NCBI RefSeq assembly: GCF_029784135.1
Contig: NC_073746.1
Span: 292,106,089 to 292,170,088 of the forward strand
DNA from: Toxorhynchites rutilus septentrionalis
Taxonomy: Eukaryota > Arthropoda > Insecta > Diptera > Culicidae
Reading direction: 5' to 3'
Length of the DNA: 64,000 bases
Numbering within the stretch: position 1 is the first letter of the stretch; each line of letters opens with the position of its first letter. Of the stretch, positions 1 through 11,438 are shown one piece after another. The position numbers and the translations under genes are program-made. The notes beneath the pieces were generated by a model that saw only the letters and a program-made list of their open reading frames with translations, was not told where the DNA came from and ran no database searches.

Positions 1-131
1 ACCTTGAACGAGGATTGTGACTAAAAATAACTGTAAATTGTAAAGGGTCAATTAGGAGATCAATCAATAAATAGTTCTGCGATTATACCCACAAACTTTC
101 GCTTAGTATGAAAACCTGAATCTTTGAAAGT

Positions 132-185
132 GTTGATAACAAAAAATCCATTTTGGGCGGGACAAAGTTTGTCGGATCAGCTAAT
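132..185 (-). repeat. Terminal fragment of the dispersed 'tagctgaccc' repeat
   Basis: The reverse complement carries the start motif of the repeat seen in full at 41144-42531 and 42532-43548 (agctgatccgacaaacttt, close to agctgacccgacgaacttc). A third fragment in the same orientation lies at 58480-58740. Only the start is present here; no coding sequence is visible. Confidence 0.6.
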
Positions 186-229
186 AATTTATATAATATA
201 CCAAAGTATAAATAAAAACAATATTTTTG

Positions 230-252
230 GAAACTAAACTAAACTAAACTAA
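230..252. repeat. Microsatellite (AAACT)n
   Basis: Four consecutive AAACT units. Simple repeat with no sign of function. Confidence 0.8.
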
Positions 253-2159
253 AAAGTATTCAGTACCAGTCCTCATGGTTATCCAACAAATTTTAAAAAA
301 TATGATCGGGAGGCTTTCTTAAGAATGAAGACCATTCGTAGATACATTGTATAACATTTAAAACACAGTGAACACAGATATTAAATTTTTACAACAACGG
401 TCCAATAAACTAAGGGTAAACTTACTTTTCCAAAAAATAAAATCACATTCACCAATATTTCCGTTCGGCGTCACCTGTCTCACAAACTGCTGCAACAATG
501 ATCTTGGAACCCAGCACAAACTCCAGCTGGTGCTATTCTCACAGTTGAATCACTCACTCTCACTCACACACATAAACGGGTAGGAAAACTATGTTGGATA
601 ACCAAACCACATATACACTTCGTTTTTCTATTCTCCTGTTTTCCGCTATCAATCAATTTACGACAAATTTAGGACAGATTTTTCGATTGAAACACTCCGA
701 TGATGACCATTTACAGGATCATTTTTCACTGACCGATATTATCACTCATGCCACAGTGCCCCCTCACGAGCCTTGCATCCAAAAACAAACAGGCTCGCGC
801 ACTCTGTCGACAGCAACAGCATCAACGAACAAAAAAATACTGTTGTGGCCTTATTCGGCTAAGCGACGTCCCACTTTTTACGTGCCTTAAATTGCCGTGC
901 ATTTGCTAGTAGAACTTCCAATCCAGAACCGCTTCTTGAAGTCTGAAGTCTTCGTCAAGATTTTAAACCAATCCACCGATACAGTCGGACGCGACCGGGA
1001 GATAAAGCATCATGTATTTTCCTAGCATAAAATTCCTCGGCAGCAAATGCCTCACTTCTTTTTTTCGATGTGCTCTATCCCTGGAATCCTTTGCGGGTTA
1101 GCCCAAACTAGTTTATGCAACAATAAATCATTATATAATTTCAATCCGATTGTTTGGGCGTCAAACGACACGAACGAATGTCTGATTTGACGACATATTT
1201 ATGGATATGCTGAGCATTATACATATCTAATTTACGATCCACTCGCTTACAATAATCTTCCATCGTTCGGAAACAAAGTTCGCACTAGCGCTCAATCAAA
1301 CGGGCTTTTCACTTCATTTCCGCATAAAACAGCGTCAAATGTTGCCAATTTTCCACAACTCCCGAGGCAAGAAAAAAAAGAACACTCGATGATCTCGAAA
1401 TATACACAAAACAAGGACCGCGGAGGCGGTTCCACTTCCGGCACAACACTATAAACGTACTCGATGAACGATTGTACAGCAGGGGTATCTACTAAGTTTG
1501 CTAATTCACCAAACAATGTTCGAAAATGCTGTCTCTGATGGTCAAGAGGCATGCGTTTATTTTTTTTTTTTTGCTTCCTTCTAAAAATCCGTCACCGCCG
1601 ACATCTTTCTCGCAAGACGATTGAACAATGATTGTGTGGAAAGCGAAAAATTCGAGTATATGCGATGCGCTCTCCGCCATATTACCAATACTCTTCTGCA
1701 CTCTCTGCTACAGTGGTGGTACATATTTGTGGCAAAAGTGCTGCACAAAATTTTTGTTTATGTCACTCGCTTAGAAAGAGCGCAATGTATGATGAGAATA
1801 ATCGCATTTCCATACCTTCACTGTAGATCTCAGGTATCGAGCGTCGCGCTCTCTCTCTCTATCTCCTGAAACATTCCACACGCATACCCGCGCACGAGAG
1901 TTCTTTGCGTGCATTTGTGTAACAACAGCATAGTTATGCGATGTTCGGAGAAATGAAAACAAACTCTGCTTTTTCGGTCGGCCGTCTTCACATCTTCGAA
2001 GGTATAGTGTCGCCACCTATAATAGTTTTGGGGTTGCAATGAAGTAAATTAGCCCTTACATGCAGGTACGCCTCATTATTATAATATAAACTATATGCCA
2101 GACACAATTTTTATTTAATATTTCTTCACCACTTACTGAGAATTTGATACTTTATAATA
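253..2159. other. No recognisable gene; anonymous AT-rich sequence
   Basis: Several short open frames occur, none with a recognisable domain. The least random-looking is on the minus strand at 1292-1552 (86 codons, LFGELANLVDTPAVQSFIEY in its first half), reported as a finding. A CT-rich tract sits near 1850-1866. At about 2005-2040 there is a short match (gtgtcgccacctataat) to the MITE family seen at 8215-8590 and 25751-26092. Confidence 0.5.
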
Positions 2160-2162
2160 TTA

Positions 2163-3454
2163 AGCCGGGTTCAGACGGTGCGAGTAAGCATACGAGTCGG
2201 TCTAGTCAGTTACTGCAGTGCAGCTACTCACACCGTGTGAACACATCATGCCAGTTATTGTCATGTGTGATCCGGCGTGCGAGCTACTTCAAAGTTTTTT
2301 GAATTTACTCGCACTTGCATGCTTCACAACGTCAAAAACAGAATTTAGCGTTCGAATCAGTGATGCCAAATGTAATGAAATGTCTCTATTTTTAAGATAT
2401 TTGAAAATATGTGAAGATATTTATAGACTTGAAAATTATTGGAAAAACAAATAAAACCCTCATAGTTTCTAAACGAAATAATTGTTATTTCGTTTTGCAC
2501 GCTGGCGGGGCACGCTTTCTTTTTGAGATAGTTTTCTTGAGAATCTCTAATATAGAATCATTATCAGATCACAACTTACAAAAAAAAGTATTGTTCTAAG
2601 AAACAGAATACATATTCGATTTAAAAAAGTACATTTTCATTCATTATTAAAATTTTTGAAGCGTATTTATTGCACCTGCAAATCGACTATCATTTTCATT
2701 TCACAAAATAAATAAAATTAAAAAAAAAAATCTTTTAGACTACCATTTATAACATCACATCCTTTCGGAATTATCTGAGCTATGGATGTTTTCGAGATTC
2801 TAAAAAATATCGACAACAATCCCAACGATATTCCAAAACAAAGGCACATCAATGTCATTTCTAATTTAACTCTTGCAGGTACAGCATCCCTCATGACTGT
2901 ATCTTGGCGTTGTATTCGTGGAGCAATTAAATCCAACAGTTTTTTCACTTGTTCAGGTGTTATTATCAACACTGCTCTGTAATCTCGGGGATCCTCATCG
3001 TAGAGTTCCTTCAATATTGTATTTGTTGCTCCTTTTCTTTGCATCTAATTCCTGGCCCGAATCCTTTTCTCTTTCTGCTTTTTCGGATAGTACCTTCAGT
3101 TCAAAGAAATTCAGCACAAAGTATGTATTTTTAAACACGATCAGCGTTTGTTTTGCTATAAAATTGTGTGATGATACATTCAACTGAAAACCTAAGATGA
3201 AAACTGCCAATAAAGAAGTCGATTTTGGACCAATCATTTGACAAATTCGGACCTGATTGCTGTTTCTGACTATTTGATGGACATTTGAAAAGTCGCCTGG
3301 CATCCCTGGTAAACCCGTGCCGTAGTATCTAGTTTCTCGCCAGCAGCTCACACTGTGTGAACGGACAAGGCGAGTCAACCAATTGTCAAGCGAGTCCACC
3401 GGGTCAGTAGCTGCTCATTGTCAAGTCAGCTACTAGCAACGTATAAATGGGCCT
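2163..3454 (-). mobile_element. PIF/Harbinger-type DNA transposon, copy 1 (non-autonomous)
   Basis: A 1292-bp element with ends agccgggttcagacggtg and ...aaatgggcct. It is flanked on both sides by TTA (2160-2162 and 3455-3457), the 3-bp target duplication typical of PIF/Harbinger. The minus strand encodes a piece of a HARBI1-like transposase (separate entry). Two further copies lie at 3664-4398 (internally deleted) and 24424-25750. No complete transposase or Myb-like accessory ORF is present, so movement would need enzyme supplied from elsewhere. Confidence 0.85.
2718..3044 (-). pseudogene. HARBI1-like transposase fragment
   Basis: A 108-codon open frame inside Harbinger copy 1. It contains LLDLIAPRIQRQDTVMRDAV, then RVKLEMTLMCLCFGISLGLL and FFRISKTSIAQIIP. 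This is the helical N-terminal part of PIF/Harbinger transposases, including the segment just before the DDE nuclease domain. The nuclease core with its catalytic acidic residues is absent, so this is a truncated remnant. Copy 3 carries the same fragment in a more broken form near 25080-25300. Confidence 0.75.
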
Positions 3455-3457
3455 TTA

Positions 3458-3663
3458 GATATCCATTCTATGCGGTGGTTTTCCTTCATACTTTTATTTT
3501 GTTTATTTCTCCCGTATATCACCACATATACACAAAAATCTGTTTCTCTCAGCTTCACAGTCGCGATTCGCGAATAAATATAAAACACATCAAAGCATTG
3601 CCTAGCTCTCGCTGCCGTTACATATTTGGAAATGGCTGCTGCCACGCTCGCCCTCGCTCTCTT
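3458..3663. other. Spacer between two Harbinger copies
   Basis: About 200 bp of anonymous sequence with no gene or repeat recognised. It ends in a CT-rich stretch (cgctcgccctcgctctct) directly before Harbinger copy 2. Confidence 0.4.
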
Positions 3664-4398
3664 TAGCCGGGTTCAGACGGTGCGAGTAAGCATACGAGTC
3701 GATCTAGTCAGTTACTGCAGTGCAGCTACTCACACCGTGTGAACACATCATTCCAGTTAGTGTCATGTGTGATTCGGCGTGCGAGCTACTTCAAAGTTTT
3801 TTGAATTTACTCGCACTCGCATCCCTCAAAACGTCAAAAACAGAATTTAGCGCTCGAATCAGGGATGCCAAATCTTTACATTGTCTTGACATGTCTCTAT
3901 TTTTAAGATATTTGAAAATGTGCGAAGATATTTATAGATTTGAAAATTATTGGAAAACTAATACGTTTTCTTTTTGAGATAACTTTATTGGGAATCTGAA
4001 TATAAAATCATTATCGGGCACAATTTTCATTCAGAATTCACTCACAACTTGCAAAAAAAAGTATTGTTCTAAGAAACAGAATACATAATCGATATAAAAA
4101 AGTAGATTTTCCTTCATTATTTTAGTTTTCGAGGCGTATTTGTTCCTTCTGCAAATCTACTATCATTTTCATTTTCCTCATCTGACAAATTCGGACCTGA
4201 TTGCTGTTTCTGACTATTTGATGAACATTTGAAAAATCGTCTGGCATCTCTGGTAAACCCGTGCCGTAGTATCTAGTTTCTTGCCAGCAGCTCACATTGT
4301 GTGAACGGACAAGGCGAGTCAACCATTTGTCAAGCGAGTTCACCGGGTCAGTAGCTGCTCATTGTGAAGTCAGCTACTAGCAACGTATAAATGGACCT
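3664..4398. mobile_element. PIF/Harbinger-type element, copy 2 (internal deletion, MITE-like)
   Basis: About 735 bp. It begins with the same end as copy 1 (gccgggttcagacggtgcg) after TTA and finishes with caacgtataaatggacct. The central transposase fragment of copies 1 and 3 is missing, which shortens it by about 560 bp. The 3' flank does not preserve a clean TTA, so one end has mutated or been lost. It lies about 210 bp from copy 1 in the same orientation. Confidence 0.8.
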
Positions 4399-4577
4399 TT
4401 TCTCTTTCCGTTTAGCTGTGTTTGGCAGTTGGTTATATTTGAATTCATCAAATTCGATCCAGGTTTACTATTTTACCGTATGCATGTGTATGGGTTTGTC
4501 TAACTAAATGCAAAATTTGCTGTACCTAGTATATGTATTGTTTTCATTCGGTTTTTTATGCCGCAATTCATACATGT

Positions 4578-4682
4578 GGGCTGTCCACATACCACGTGGA
4601 CCACTTTAGGGGGGGTAGGGGTTACGAAAATGTCCACGCTTGTCCACGGTGAGGGGGGAGGGGGTTTTGATATTGTCCACGT
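4578..4682 (+). mobile_element. GTCCACGTGG palindromic MITE terminus, block 1
   Basis: A G-rich block opening with gggctgtccacataccacgt, containing tgtccacgcttgtccacgg, and stopping at an incomplete gtccacgt. Its outer end is the reverse complement of the outer end of block 2 (7977-8090). Related blocks lie at 19555-19661 and 27729-27842. It is either a truncated MITE or one end of a larger element. Confidence 0.65.
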
Positions 4683-6115
4683 AGAAACGTTAAGTATTCA
4701 AGTTAGAAGTCAAAATTGAATGAGATCTGTTTTGTATTTACATGATTTTTTGAACTTCACGCCCGCCTTGAGTGCTCAGTATTCATCAATAAAAATACTG
4801 AACTGCCTGAGAGTGCTGCTCGGTCAAACATCCATATTTTTTCATATGACTGAACCACTTTCCTGAAATGTATATTCTGAAGGTAACGCACATGAACTAG
4901 GATCCAATTTATTCCAACCGGTAATAGAGGGCATGAGGCAATGCATGGACTACATATTAACCCATATTACGGAACCCGATCGGATTTGACAAATCGCAAT
5001 CTGAACGAAATAAACTTTTGCATTCTGCATTTCAAGGTTGCAATATTTGTACAATCCGATAGGATTTGACTCGATCAGATTAAGGGGGATAGAGACACGA
5101 ATTTCGGATGTTTGTTCGAGGTACGAAAAAGTAAAACAAAGAATATTTTTACCATCCATTATATCACTATTTGTTATATCAATAAAACAAAAATTTAACG
5201 GAAAAATATATATCCATAATTAGAAGCTGATCGAGTGAGGGGGTTCAAAAAAAGTCACAGAAGGGTTGTGTCCAAGACACGACCGCATAGTTGACGTAGA
5301 ATTCCGTTAGCTTATTTGTTGATTTTGGATATGTTTGTAGAATTACATCGTTAAACTCTTTGATAATGATTTGGTGGCCCTGAAAAGGGCCGTTTTGTTT
5401 GGTTGTTAGGTATTGTTTGTTCACACCACCAATGTTCGCCGAGTGATGATGACAGAAGGATGGTAAACAATAGTTGGATAGTGCGTATCAGATAAAAGAC
5501 GCCGAAGTGGAACGAGATATGACGAAAACCGCCCTCTGTGATCCTGGACGAGATGCCTTCTGTGTTATGAATGAAATTAAGAAAAAAAACTCACCAATGT
5601 AACATAACATTATAACTAATACCGAACACAATAATCAATTTTATCATCAGTAAAAACATGTTACATTAATAAAAATAAAACATATTTGAAATGGAAAAGG
5701 TAATTTTCTTTTATAATTTTTACTTTCTGAGAGTTTATTCAACCCAATGCAAATTTTAATTGGACTAACAACACCTAATACTATATGTAGTCCATATGGG
5801 GAATCACTTTTTCTAATATTTCTTCACTTTTCCAATTTTTCTCGTTGTATAAACTTTTCTTGGGTGAAAATGAACACAACAAAACAGACAGTTTAAACCA
5901 AACGACCCGTTATCGAGCGAGAACACACCTTGGTTTTTATTTATGAAAATTGAAATGAATCATTTCATATATCAAGTCGTTTTTAACACAACTGCTACCA
6001 TATACAATTTTACAATTTCACTTGTGCTAAACTTTTCACAATACACGATCGGTCTTTGATATGAATTTTAAAAAAATTTAAATTTTATTTGCTAGAATTA
6101 ATCGTATCACTCACC
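4683..6115. other. No recognisable gene; one histone-type 3' relic inside
   Basis: Anonymous sequence apart from the histone stem-loop at 5376-5391 (separate entry). If a histone gene once preceded it on the minus strand (about 5400-5600), it is too decayed for its frame to be identified by eye. Confidence 0.45.
5376..5391 (-). promoter_or_regulatory. Histone mRNA 3' stem-loop, isolated relic
   Basis: On the minus strand this reads GGCCCTTTTCAGGGCC and fits the metazoan histone 3'-end stem-loop (6-bp stem, 4-nt loop), the binding site of SLBP. It is followed by accaaatcattatcaaagag, a purine-rich stretch like a histone downstream element. No intact histone frame precedes it. Degenerate versions occur at 22914-22930 (-) and 23437-23450 (+) next to the H2A relics. 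Confidence 0.7.
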
Positions 6116-6135
6116 TTACTTGCAATTTAACAATG

Positions 6136-6300
6136 CCCCCGACTTGCATATATTTGCAATGCCGATTTCCCCCGGGCATCTTGGTTTTGATGACTCTGTT
6201 AGGGAACACATTTCGGTAGGAACAAAAGCTCCCCCTACTTTCATGTATTTGCAATGCTGATTTCCCCCAGGCAGCTTGGTTTTGATGTCTCTGTTAGGGA
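6136..6300. repeat. Two tandem copies of a ~69-bp motif with 96-bp spacing
   Basis: The stretch 6136-6204 recurs diverged at 6232-6300. Shared pieces are atttgcaatg, gatttccccc and cttggttttgatg, each copy ending in ctctgttaggga. No coding sense is seen. Probably part of a dispersed repeat. Confidence 0.65.
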
Positions 6301-6305
6301 CCCGC

Positions 6306-7976
6306 CGCATTTGTCGTCAATTTCGACCAATTAGAAGTGGGTATATCCGTTGAGATAGGGGTTGAGATTTTTCGATTGTTCGATAGTTAGTTTCATGGCA
6401 TATATTATTTTCATCAATCCATCATGAAATGACTGAGCAATAAGCGTTTGAAATTGGACAATTTTCACGATGTGCTCGATTTTCGATTTTCAATTTGTAC
6501 CCCAATATTTTCCCGAAAGACGTAATCCTACGTCAAAAAGTTGTGCCATGGCGTACAAGATTCCAGCACTTCTGGTTCTCTGAAACAAACAAATCGAACA
6601 GATTCTGAATCAGTAAAGATGCCACTATCGTATGAACCTCGGACAAGTCAAAAATGTGTTTTTTGATAAAATGGCGGAAATTTGAAGGAAAACAATGCTG
6701 TTAAAAACTTTTTTTTAAGTTTCTTGATTTTTTTTAAAATAGTAAAGTTACGAAATTATGATTTTTTATAGGTTCATGCGATAGAAAAATACACACAGAT
6801 TGTATTCATATAAATATAGATCGGATAAGTAGAACTTGAGATATCGTGTAAACCAGTTTGAAAAACATATTTCGAGAAAAACGCGTTTGAAGTTAATTGT
6901 TATAGCCGTACTAGATAAGATATCGCATCACTAAAATGGCGATAACTTGGTAAATAATGAGATTTTCAAAAAGTCTCTTCTATGGTATATTCTTAAATAT
7001 CTGAATTAGAGAAATATGAAGAAAAAAAATTAATTTTTTTTTCTAATTTTTAGACTAGAATACCCTCTTAAAGAACGCAACATTGTGCTAATTTCAAATC
7101 CGACCGGATTCAGGAATAAGGGTTTATTTTACCGAAAAACACTTGAAGGGACTTATCTCAATCTGCGATTCGTTTCATAAACGCGACGAAAATACATATT
7201 TGTAGTGAATTGTAAAGGGCAAATCATTTACAAGAATGTTGAGTTAAAAAAAATCTTAGCAAGTGAATGGAACCCCGAAGCAGGTTTTCGCTTGAAGAAA
7301 GTTATGGCTGGGTCTGGTAGGACTGGAAGAAAATCAGCTAGCAGCTGAACGTATGAAAATCAACGATCCAGAACGCTTCTAGGGCACTTCTAAAACTCCA
7401 CCCGCCTTACACACCAGATATTGCATCTTCGGATTATGAATTGTTAAGATTCTTGTAAGAACTTCAACTTACTTCATAGCATAACTTCTGAGAAGATGGA
7501 ATTCTCAAGTTGCATGAAGGATGCTGAAATATTCAGGAAAAAAACGGTGCATCTATGATCGAAAAGATGTATGCCTACAAAAATATGCTTTTGGTTTTTT
7601 CCTTAGAATCGGCATGAATTTTTCAGGACAATATTCAGCATGATTTAACAATTAAGGGTTGTAGGTCAACGGAATCATCTATCACCGAACCTGTAAAAGC
7701 GAAAGTCATTGATGTTTAGACGAGAAAATTCTGTTTTCAAACAAAGTGGTTGAGTTCATTGTCTGATTTTTTGAAAACCCAAGCAGCCAGCCAGTTTTAA
7801 TAAAAATACTCGAGAATAAGCTTACAAAGGGTATTTTAAAATGGATATGGGGATAACGTGAATGGAATTCGGAAGAAAATAATGAGCTCCCGGACAATGA
7901 CAATAGAAATAAACTTGAAATGAAATTTAAGCGACAAAATAGAATTTCTTGATTTTTTCCTCAAAACCGGAGGAAT
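6306..7976. other. No recognisable gene
   Basis: AT-rich anonymous sequence of about 1.7 kb. No frame longer than about 65 codons and no domain recognised. Confidence 0.5.
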
Positions 7977-8090
7977 GTCCACGTGGACAACAGGGGGAGG
8001 GGTATAAGAAATGTCCACGCTTGTCCACGGAGGGGGAGGGGGGTGTCTAAAATCATGCTTTTTCTGTCCACGTGGTATGTGGACAGCCCC
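7977..8090 (-). mobile_element. GTCCACGTGG palindromic MITE terminus, block 2
   Basis: It starts with an incomplete gtccacgtggac end and finishes with gtccacgtggtatgtggaca plus gcccc. The inner tgtccacgcttgtccacgg core has the same orientation as in block 1. The complete end faces away from block 1, so 4578-8090 has outward-facing inverted ends. Confidence 0.65.
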
Positions 8091-8214
8091 ATGACATGAT
8101 ACATGCTACAAGTTAGAGGCGAATGAACTGCAAAGTTTAAAGCCTCTTATTTTTTGTAGAGTTCTTTTGTAGTTTATAGAAATAAAGAATACGTAGTGAT
8201 AGAGTGAAGCTTAG

Positions 8215-8590
8215 TAATGTGCGATTCACATAGCACGTTACGGAGAAGAACGTCTACGTTCCGTCAACGTCTCCACCAATTCACACATGCAGTCAATGCT
8301 TCCACCAGCACCGTCACGTCAAATGCCAAACGAATGATTTATTTAATTTTATTCATGGTGTCGCCACCTACAACAATTTTAAATTGCAATGCCCTCTTTC
8401 AAATCAGCATGCCTAGAATCAGTTCAAAATTTTGAAAAATTCAATGTGAATCATTGAATTCAATTATTTAAAAGCTTAAACCCCGTAGTCCGACCCTTAT
8501 GCAATAACAATAATACATAGAATAATTCTTTCAACTAATCGCGAATGATTTTCACTCCGAAATTTGGAGCTAAGAGATATGTTGGCATAA
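8215..8590 (+). repeat. Dispersed repeat/MITE starting gtgcgattcacata
   Basis: This stretch matches 25751-26092 in inverted orientation; shared pieces include gtgcgattcacata, the cgacacc/gtgtcgcc region and aaatcattcgttt. The other copy is interrupted by Harbinger copy 3, while here the corresponding site near 8570-8580 is uninterrupted, so this copy acts as a paralogous empty site. Confidence 0.65.
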
Positions 8591-8594
8591 AAAG

Positions 8595-8834
8595 TACAGT
8601 TAGTTACTTATAAAGCGATATGCTGAGGCACCACTCAGTGTCGCATTGGAGTCGGTTTTGACCAGTAATTGGACATTTGCGACTGGTGGCGACTTTCAAT
8701 GTGGTGCTATAATTTGGGCCCCGAACTCAATGTTTACAAAAATGTCCAACTAGAGGTAAAAATGTCTAATTAAACGTGTTGCATCACAGATCTGTTCAAT
8801 TAGCCTTATGTCGATGTAGATGTAAATTACTGTA
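8595..8834 (-). mobile_element. MITE, 'tgcgacactgagtggtgc' family, copy 1
   Basis: A 240-bp element with inverted ends tacagttagttac... and ...tgtaaattactgta. Internal hallmarks are ccactcagtgtcgcattgga and gggccccgaactcaatgttt. Two further full-length copies lie at 11439-11700 and 22538-22767 in opposite orientation. No ORF. Confidence 0.75.
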
Positions 8835-8946
8835 TAACCAAATCAAAACAAAAGCCGAGACACAAAGCCCAGACAAAAACCAAACGAGCCGTCCGTCTCC
8901 GTCAATTATTCTTTTCTACAAACCCTGCCGGTCGTTTTCGTTGAAC

Positions 8947-9076
8947 GTATGCTGACGGGTCGTTACGTTGCTGGTGTATGTGAATGTTTTCATGAGAATT
9001 GCATGGTAGAATCATTGACGTATCGTGACGTGACGGGACGTGAACGTGACGTGTATGTTGTATGTGAATTGCACTT
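8947..9076 (-). repeat. Dispersed repeat, inverted copy of 21254-21390
   Basis: Contains gtatgctgacgggtcgttac, gtatgtgaatgttttcatga and ends gtatgtgaattgcactt. The reverse complement is found at 21254-21390. Its terminal motif resembles that of the gtgcgattcacata repeat at 8215, so the two may share MITE ends. It is followed at 9098-9115 by a (TTTA)n tract. Confidence 0.65.
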
Positions 9077-10550
9077 AAAGCAGTTTTTACTTCAGATTTA
9101 TTTATTTATTTATTGCATTGACACACAATACAGACTCGAATAAGAGTACCTTCATTGAGACTAGCATGCTCAAATGCAGTTGTAAATTTTTATACATTGA
9201 ATGAAAATTATTTTCAAATGTTGTTTGCATGGTCAGGTTACATAGTCCGGATCCGTGTATAATCATCACTAGAAGAACTCCTAAATCTTTTCACCAAAAC
9301 CTTTGAAAAGTGGACATCAAAAGTTGGACGAATTGTCTTTACAATAAGAAAATTCCTTTTGTTAGTAATACTGAAAAATATGATCATATCGCTGAACCTA
9401 ACTGTCGCTCGATTTATATAGTCGTTCCAGATTATAAATTAAGATATTAGCCCAGAATAGTGTAACCTTTCATCAAAAACAGATGAAACCTGATACCTCG
9501 AATAGCTTTAACGGCTCAGGATGGAGATTGAGCCATTGATAAACAACCGTACCTGAAATCTTCATATCAACGCGTTGCATTTCTTTCCACCAGGTATGTA
9601 AAATTACCCTCGATGACCAAACGACTTCCTCCGGCAGTGAAATTAAAAATATCTCCCAGACCCACAAATACATTGCATGTTGCGTTTTCTCCCAATAATG
9701 GCTCCTGAAAAACGCGAAAAAAATCATTACTAGACACTGTTTTCGCTCACGATATGTTTATCACTTGTACAAAACTCGTTACACTTTTACTTAGAATATT
9801 CATTTGATACGGATAATTTGATTTTCAGAGAAAGTGTCATTGTTATTAAATTACTCGTTCACGAACTAGGTTGGAAGGGAAACCCAGTTACCAAATTCCA
9901 CACACTAACTGGGCTGACATGCTAAATGTCAAATAAAACTGAGTGGAACTTCGATGGATCGTATGATTGGCACTAAAAATAACACGTGCGCTTGTGAACG
10001 GTCCAATCTGGCGCTTTATGACAGTGCAGTGTACCATTTCTAATTGAATTCTCTCAGCGTGAAATGTTTCCATTAAAATTCCATGCAATTTCATCAAGTG
10101 TTTTTGTCAAGCGAAAATAATGTCAATTTTCATAACACCAAATTGTATTCGAATGTTCCACACATCTTTTGACAGCACATGAATTTGACGTCTATTATCG
10201 ATCCAAGCTGGAGCTGGAGTTCGATCCAGGATCATTGTTGCTGCAGTTTGTGAGACAGGCAACGCCCAAGGGAAATATTTGGAAATGCTATTTTTTCAGG
10301 ATAAATAAATTTGCGCTTAGTTTATTCCATTGTTGTTGTTGTCATTTTTATCGGCCGATAGTTTATTAGGGCTGCTAGTGCAAACACCAACCTTTCTGAG
10401 TTGGTCTAACCTCTCCGTACTGATTGAGAAGCCGACCAAACTTTTGGACGACAAAAAGCCTGCAGTCCGTGGGGGCCGTATTTCCATCGAGGTGACACTG
10501 AACAACATTTGATATGATACTTTACTGAGTGAAAAGGTATCGCTCCGTCG
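9077..10550. other. No confirmed gene; possible single exon on the minus strand
   Basis: A candidate exon may end near 9720 on the minus strand (see finding at 9590-9722). The rest is anonymous AT-rich sequence. Short frames at 9888-10097, 10169-10369 and 10317-10565 show no recognisable domain. Confidence 0.4.
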
Positions 10551-10820
10551 ATGGTAACACTGCATTCTCCACTTCGGGACGATAATATTCGGCTACTCGT
10601 TCAGTCTGATCGATTGGTTTTTAGTGTCAAGATGTACAATTTACGAGAACGTGTATTTTTAGTGAAATCGTATTACTCGAGCAATCGAAGCATTAATGAA
10701 AATTTGTCCTTTATGGTAAGAATTTCAACATTTCTCGTCGTCGATTACTTCCTCTGGGGGTACGCGAAGAACCATTGCTATGTTAATAAGCCACAAAGTT
10801 TGGAGAAACTTGAAGAATAA
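10551..10820 (+). pseudogene. Internally deleted transposase (N-terminal HTH joined to C-terminus)
   Basis: An 89-codon open frame. It starts with a DUF4817-like helix-turn-helix (MYNLRERVFLVKSYYSSNRS) and after a few residues continues as the C-terminus of the same transposase class (VVDYFLWGYAKNHCYVNKPQ). The DDE nuclease region between them is missing, so this is a deletion derivative. The element probably ends near 11005 at gaaagaccctgtataa. Related fragments of the class lie at 18648-18800 and 61213-61880. Confidence 0.7.
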
Positions 10821-11289
10821 ATAACTCGGATTTTCAACTGCATCGAAGTCGTAATGTTAGAGTTCTGCATGAAGAAATTTGTTCACCGTTTAAAATTTAA
10901 AATTTAAAATAAGCTTTATTTTCGTTTTTCAAAAATAAAAAACGGTTCACTTTTGTAAAAGTTATTAAAATTTATTGCGTGAGCGTTTAATCTGAAAGAC
11001 CCTGTATAAAAAAAATCGAAGATGGATAACGAATCGACGTCTGGTGGCGAATTTTAATTTGGGGCCATTATTAAGAGTCCCAAACTCGATAGAGAAATCT
11101 CTAAAAGAATTTTAGTATGAGATTTTTTCACCACCTGCAAAAAAAGTGTTTTTTATTTAAATAGAATACTAATTTGATACGGAGAATTTTCATTTATAAT
11201 TAAAATTTTAAAAACGTGTTCACTCCGCCTAAAAATCAGTTATTCATCCTTATTCTTTTTTTCGAACGAATATAAAAGTATCAATGTAT

Positions 11290-11436
11290 GCCCCATCATT
11301 CCATTCGATGACACATACTCTGGCTGATCAGCAGTTCCGTTCATTTGAAGACATTAAAAATGGCTTGATTTCCAAAGCAGACTTTTACCCTGACGATATT
11401 CGAGTTCTGCCAGAAAAATTGGAGAAACTTGTAGCT
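11290..11436 (+). pseudogene. mariner transposase C-terminal fragment
   Basis: The translation shows HSMTHTLADQQFRSFEDIKN followed by ...ADFYPDDIRVLPEKLEKLVAS, which matches the C-terminal tail of mariner (DD34D) transposases. The frame is then interrupted by insertion of the 11439-11700 MITE. The catalytic part is missing. Confidence 0.65.
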
Positions 11437-11438
11437 AG

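Noticed and set aside
5400..5600. Possible H4 or H3 coding remnant before the stem-loop at 5376
   Set aside because: A few matching codons only, in inconsistent frames and strands; not enough to name a gene.
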